From Limnochordia bacterium (lineage in GTDB: Bacteria; Bacillota; Limnochordia; Darwinibacteriales; B1SED10-159): a stretch of DNA of 6,896 nucleotides. Below the pieces are notes generated by a model. It was given only the letters and a program-made list of their open reading frames with translations. It was not told the DNA's origin and did not search any database. The DNA is taken from assembly GCA_007132255.1 (NCBI GenBank), contig SLOZ01000338.1, forward strand, positions 1 through 6,896. The letters are read 5' to 3'. Positions 5,482 to 6,896 of the stretch are shown one piece after another. A program made the position numbers and the translations under genes. The stretch's first letter is position 1, and each line of letters opens with the position of its first letter.

Positions 5482-5982
5482 ATGGTGAGAAAGGATCTAC
5501 CCAGTCCGTGCGCTCGCTTACTGCGAGCCCAGTCCGTGGCAGCCTTGGTCTTCTTTGCCATTAGTATCTATGTGTTTGTTCTCAGCGAGAGTTATCCCAA
5601 TGTGCCCTGGCGGGCCGGTGGCAGCCCGGGGTTCTACCCGCAGATTCTGGCAGGGATGCTGTTCTTGCTGTCGATACCGCTGTTAATTGAAGGATTGCGA
5701 GTACCAGGTGAGCCGATTCTTCCGGACCGATCAAAGTGGGTCTTATACTTGTATATTGTAGGCTGCCTGATTCTCATGGTGACTGTCTTCCTCCCGTATT
5801 TGGGGTTCCGCTTGGGTGCGGCTCTCTTCCTGTTTCTCACCATGTGGGGTATACAGGGTTGGCCCCGGACGGGCAAACGGCTGCTGACTTTGGCCTTCTT
5901 TGCAGTGGTGATTATGCTGGTTGTTTATGCAGCCTTTGGCATGGTGGCCAATGTACGTCTGCCGCGCGGAGTTCTGTTTTGA
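5482..5982 (+). CDS. tctB: TTT transporter small membrane subunit TctB
   Basis: The poorly conserved small integral membrane subunit of the TTT system, 166 aa, near the family's usual 145-170. Hydrophobic segments lie at about 17-35, 52-72, 86-107, 110-126 and 134-153, giving four or five membrane helices; the two short ones at 86-126 may be a pair. GGSPGFYP at 46-53 is the recognisable family motif after the first helix. It acts in the cytoplasmic membrane together with TctA. AAAGGTGG at 5468-5475 lies 6 bases before ATG 5482, which supports this start; another ATG at 5478 is out of frame. It stands between tctC and tctA in the standard gene order, with 62 bases before tctA, so the three genes are probably one operon. 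Confidence 0.9.
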   Translation: MVRKDLPSPCARLLRAQSVAALVFFAISIYVFVLSESYPNVPWRAGGSPGFYPQILAGMLFLLSIPLLIEGLRVPGEPILPDRSKWVLYLYIVGCLILMVTVFLPYLGFRLGAALFLFLTMWGIQGWPRTGKRLLTLAFFAVVIMLVVYAAFGMVANVRLPRGVLF

Positions 5983-6044
5983 CGACATCAATCCAGGGGA
6001 GCGGGCACTGGTTGGATCAAGGCTGAGAGAGGAAGCAGGTGCTT

Positions 6045-6896
6045 ATGGACTATTTCCGTGGTTTTCTTGATCTTTGGGGGGCTGGACTGCCTCACTTTGC
6101 TACACTGGAGACTCACCTTATTCTTTTTTTGGGTGTAGTCATCGGTCTGATTTTCGGTGCGCTGCCTGGATTGTCAGCCAGTATGGCATTGGCCATATTC
6201 ATCCCTTTCACCTTTGGTTTTGATCCTTACCAGGGGATCGCTTTTTTGGTGGCGATGTACGTGGCGACGTGCTTTGGCGGCGCGCTGACAGCTATTCTTG
6301 TGAATATTCCTGGGGCCCCATCCTCGGTATCCACGGCCTTTGACGGCTACCCGATGGCGCAGCGCGGGGAAGCCGGGAGAGCTATTGGAACGGCGGCCCT
6401 TGCCTCCTCTCTTGGCGGTTTAGTCGGTCTGTTGATGTTGATGATCTTTTCCCCGCTGATTGTGACCCTCGCCCGCAAGTTCGGAACCTGGGAGTACACG
6501 CTGCTCGCTGTGATGGGCATTACCATTATCAGTTACGTGTCTCGCGGAAGCATGGTCAAAGGGTTGATCGGCGGTGTGTTGGGGTTGATGCTGGCTACTG
6601 TTGGTGAGGATCCGATCATCGCCTATCCCCGGTTTACGTTTAACTCCATTGAACTCATGGGTGGTATCAATTTCGTCGTACTGCTCATCGGGCTGTTTGG
6701 TATGGCCGAAGCCCTGCTGCAACTGGAAAAGACTGGGGTGGCGATTCCGATTCAGAAGATCAGCGGATTCAGTCGGTCATTTCGCGATATTGCCAATCAC
6801 TTCAAGTGCTTTCTGCGTTCATCATTTATCGGTACGCTGATCGGGGCAGTACCAGCAGCAGGACCCACGATTGCTACGGTCGTCAGTTATGGCGTA
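6045..6896 (+). CDS. tctA: TTT transporter large membrane subunit TctA, 3' partial
   Basis: The frame from ATG 6045 is open to the last base, giving the first 284 of about 500 residues; the rest lies beyond the window. The start follows AGAGGAAG (6028-6035) and AGGT (6037-6040), and the protein begins MDYFRGFLDLWG like relatives. The TctA hallmark is clear: FGALPGLSASMALAIFIPFT (37-56), then FGGALTAILVNIPGAPSS (77-94) and TAFDGYPMAQRGEAG (97-111). The internal-repeat counterpart IGAVPAAGPTIA is at 266-277. Many hydrophobic segments show a polytopic protein of the cytoplasmic membrane. It is the main transport subunit and takes solute from TctC, probably driven by an ion gradient as in relatives. 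In the family's repeat motif the usual PG is here PA (270-271), and FGGA replaces the common YGGS; both are mild variants, not obvious damage. Confidence 0.95.
   Translation, partial: MDYFRGFLDLWGAGLPHFATLETHLILFLGVVIGLIFGALPGLSASMALAIFIPFTFGFDPYQGIAFLVAMYVATCFGGALTAILVNIPGAPSSVSTAFDGYPMAQRGEAGRAIGTAALASSLGGLVGLLMLMIFSPLIVTLARKFGTWEYTLLAVMGITIISYVSRGSMVKGLIGGVLGLMLATVGEDPIIAYPRFTFNSIELMGGINFVVLLIGLFGMAEALLQLEKTGVAIPIQKISGFSRSFRDIANHFKCFLRSSFIGTLIGAVPAAGPTIATVVSYGV

Noticed and set aside
5097..5561. 154-aa reverse-strand ORF across the tctC/tctB junction
   Set aside because: It is antisense to two recognised genes and to the intergenic hairpin, and has no family features.
6420..6840. Reverse 100-aa and forward 79-aa ORFs at the right end
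   Set aside because: They are shadows of tctA, whose own frame shows the family signature from 6045 to the window end.

Overview
The window is about 6.9 kb of bacterial chromosome with every gene on the + strand and roughly even GC. Strong purine-rich ribosome binding sites, a GTG start and the mix of protein families fit an uncultured anaerobe of the Bacillota type. The solute-binding protein has an ordinary cleavable signal peptide and no lipobox cysteine, which suggests a cell with an outer membrane and periplasm. No taxonomic marker gene is present, so this placement is an inference.

Left part (1-1255): the 3' portion of a gene for a membrane-anchored von Willebrand factor A (VWA) protein. 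It starts before the window. Positions 1256-1614 are a 359-base gap with no recognisable large gene. The gap holds a 42-aa small ORF with a good ribosome site, a three-arm repeat element that can fold in two mutually exclusive ways (1406-1503), and a 28-aa leader-like ORF whose stop lies inside the ribosome site of the next gene.

Middle (1615-3023): a single gene for a divergent uroporphyrinogen decarboxylase superfamily protein, closed by a textbook intrinsic terminator. It appears to be its own transcription unit. Positions 2926-3268 are a 343-base gap with this terminator, a second weaker terminator-like hairpin, and an AT-rich leader with a LacI-type operator-like palindrome.

Right part (3269-6896): a LacI-family repressor followed by tctC, tctB and the first 284 codons of tctA. 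This is a complete set of tripartite tricarboxylate transporter (TTT) genes, apart from the window edge. TctC would capture a carboxylate-type solute outside the cytoplasmic membrane and TctA/TctB would carry it in; the adjacent LacI regulator is the obvious candidate switch. A stable hairpin between tctC and tctB may set the ratio of binding protein to membrane subunits. tctA is open to the last base.

No tRNA, rRNA, CRISPR array, transposase or phage gene was seen. The clearest novelty candidates are the folding repeat element with its two flanking small ORFs, and the LacI-controlled TTT operon of unknown substrate.
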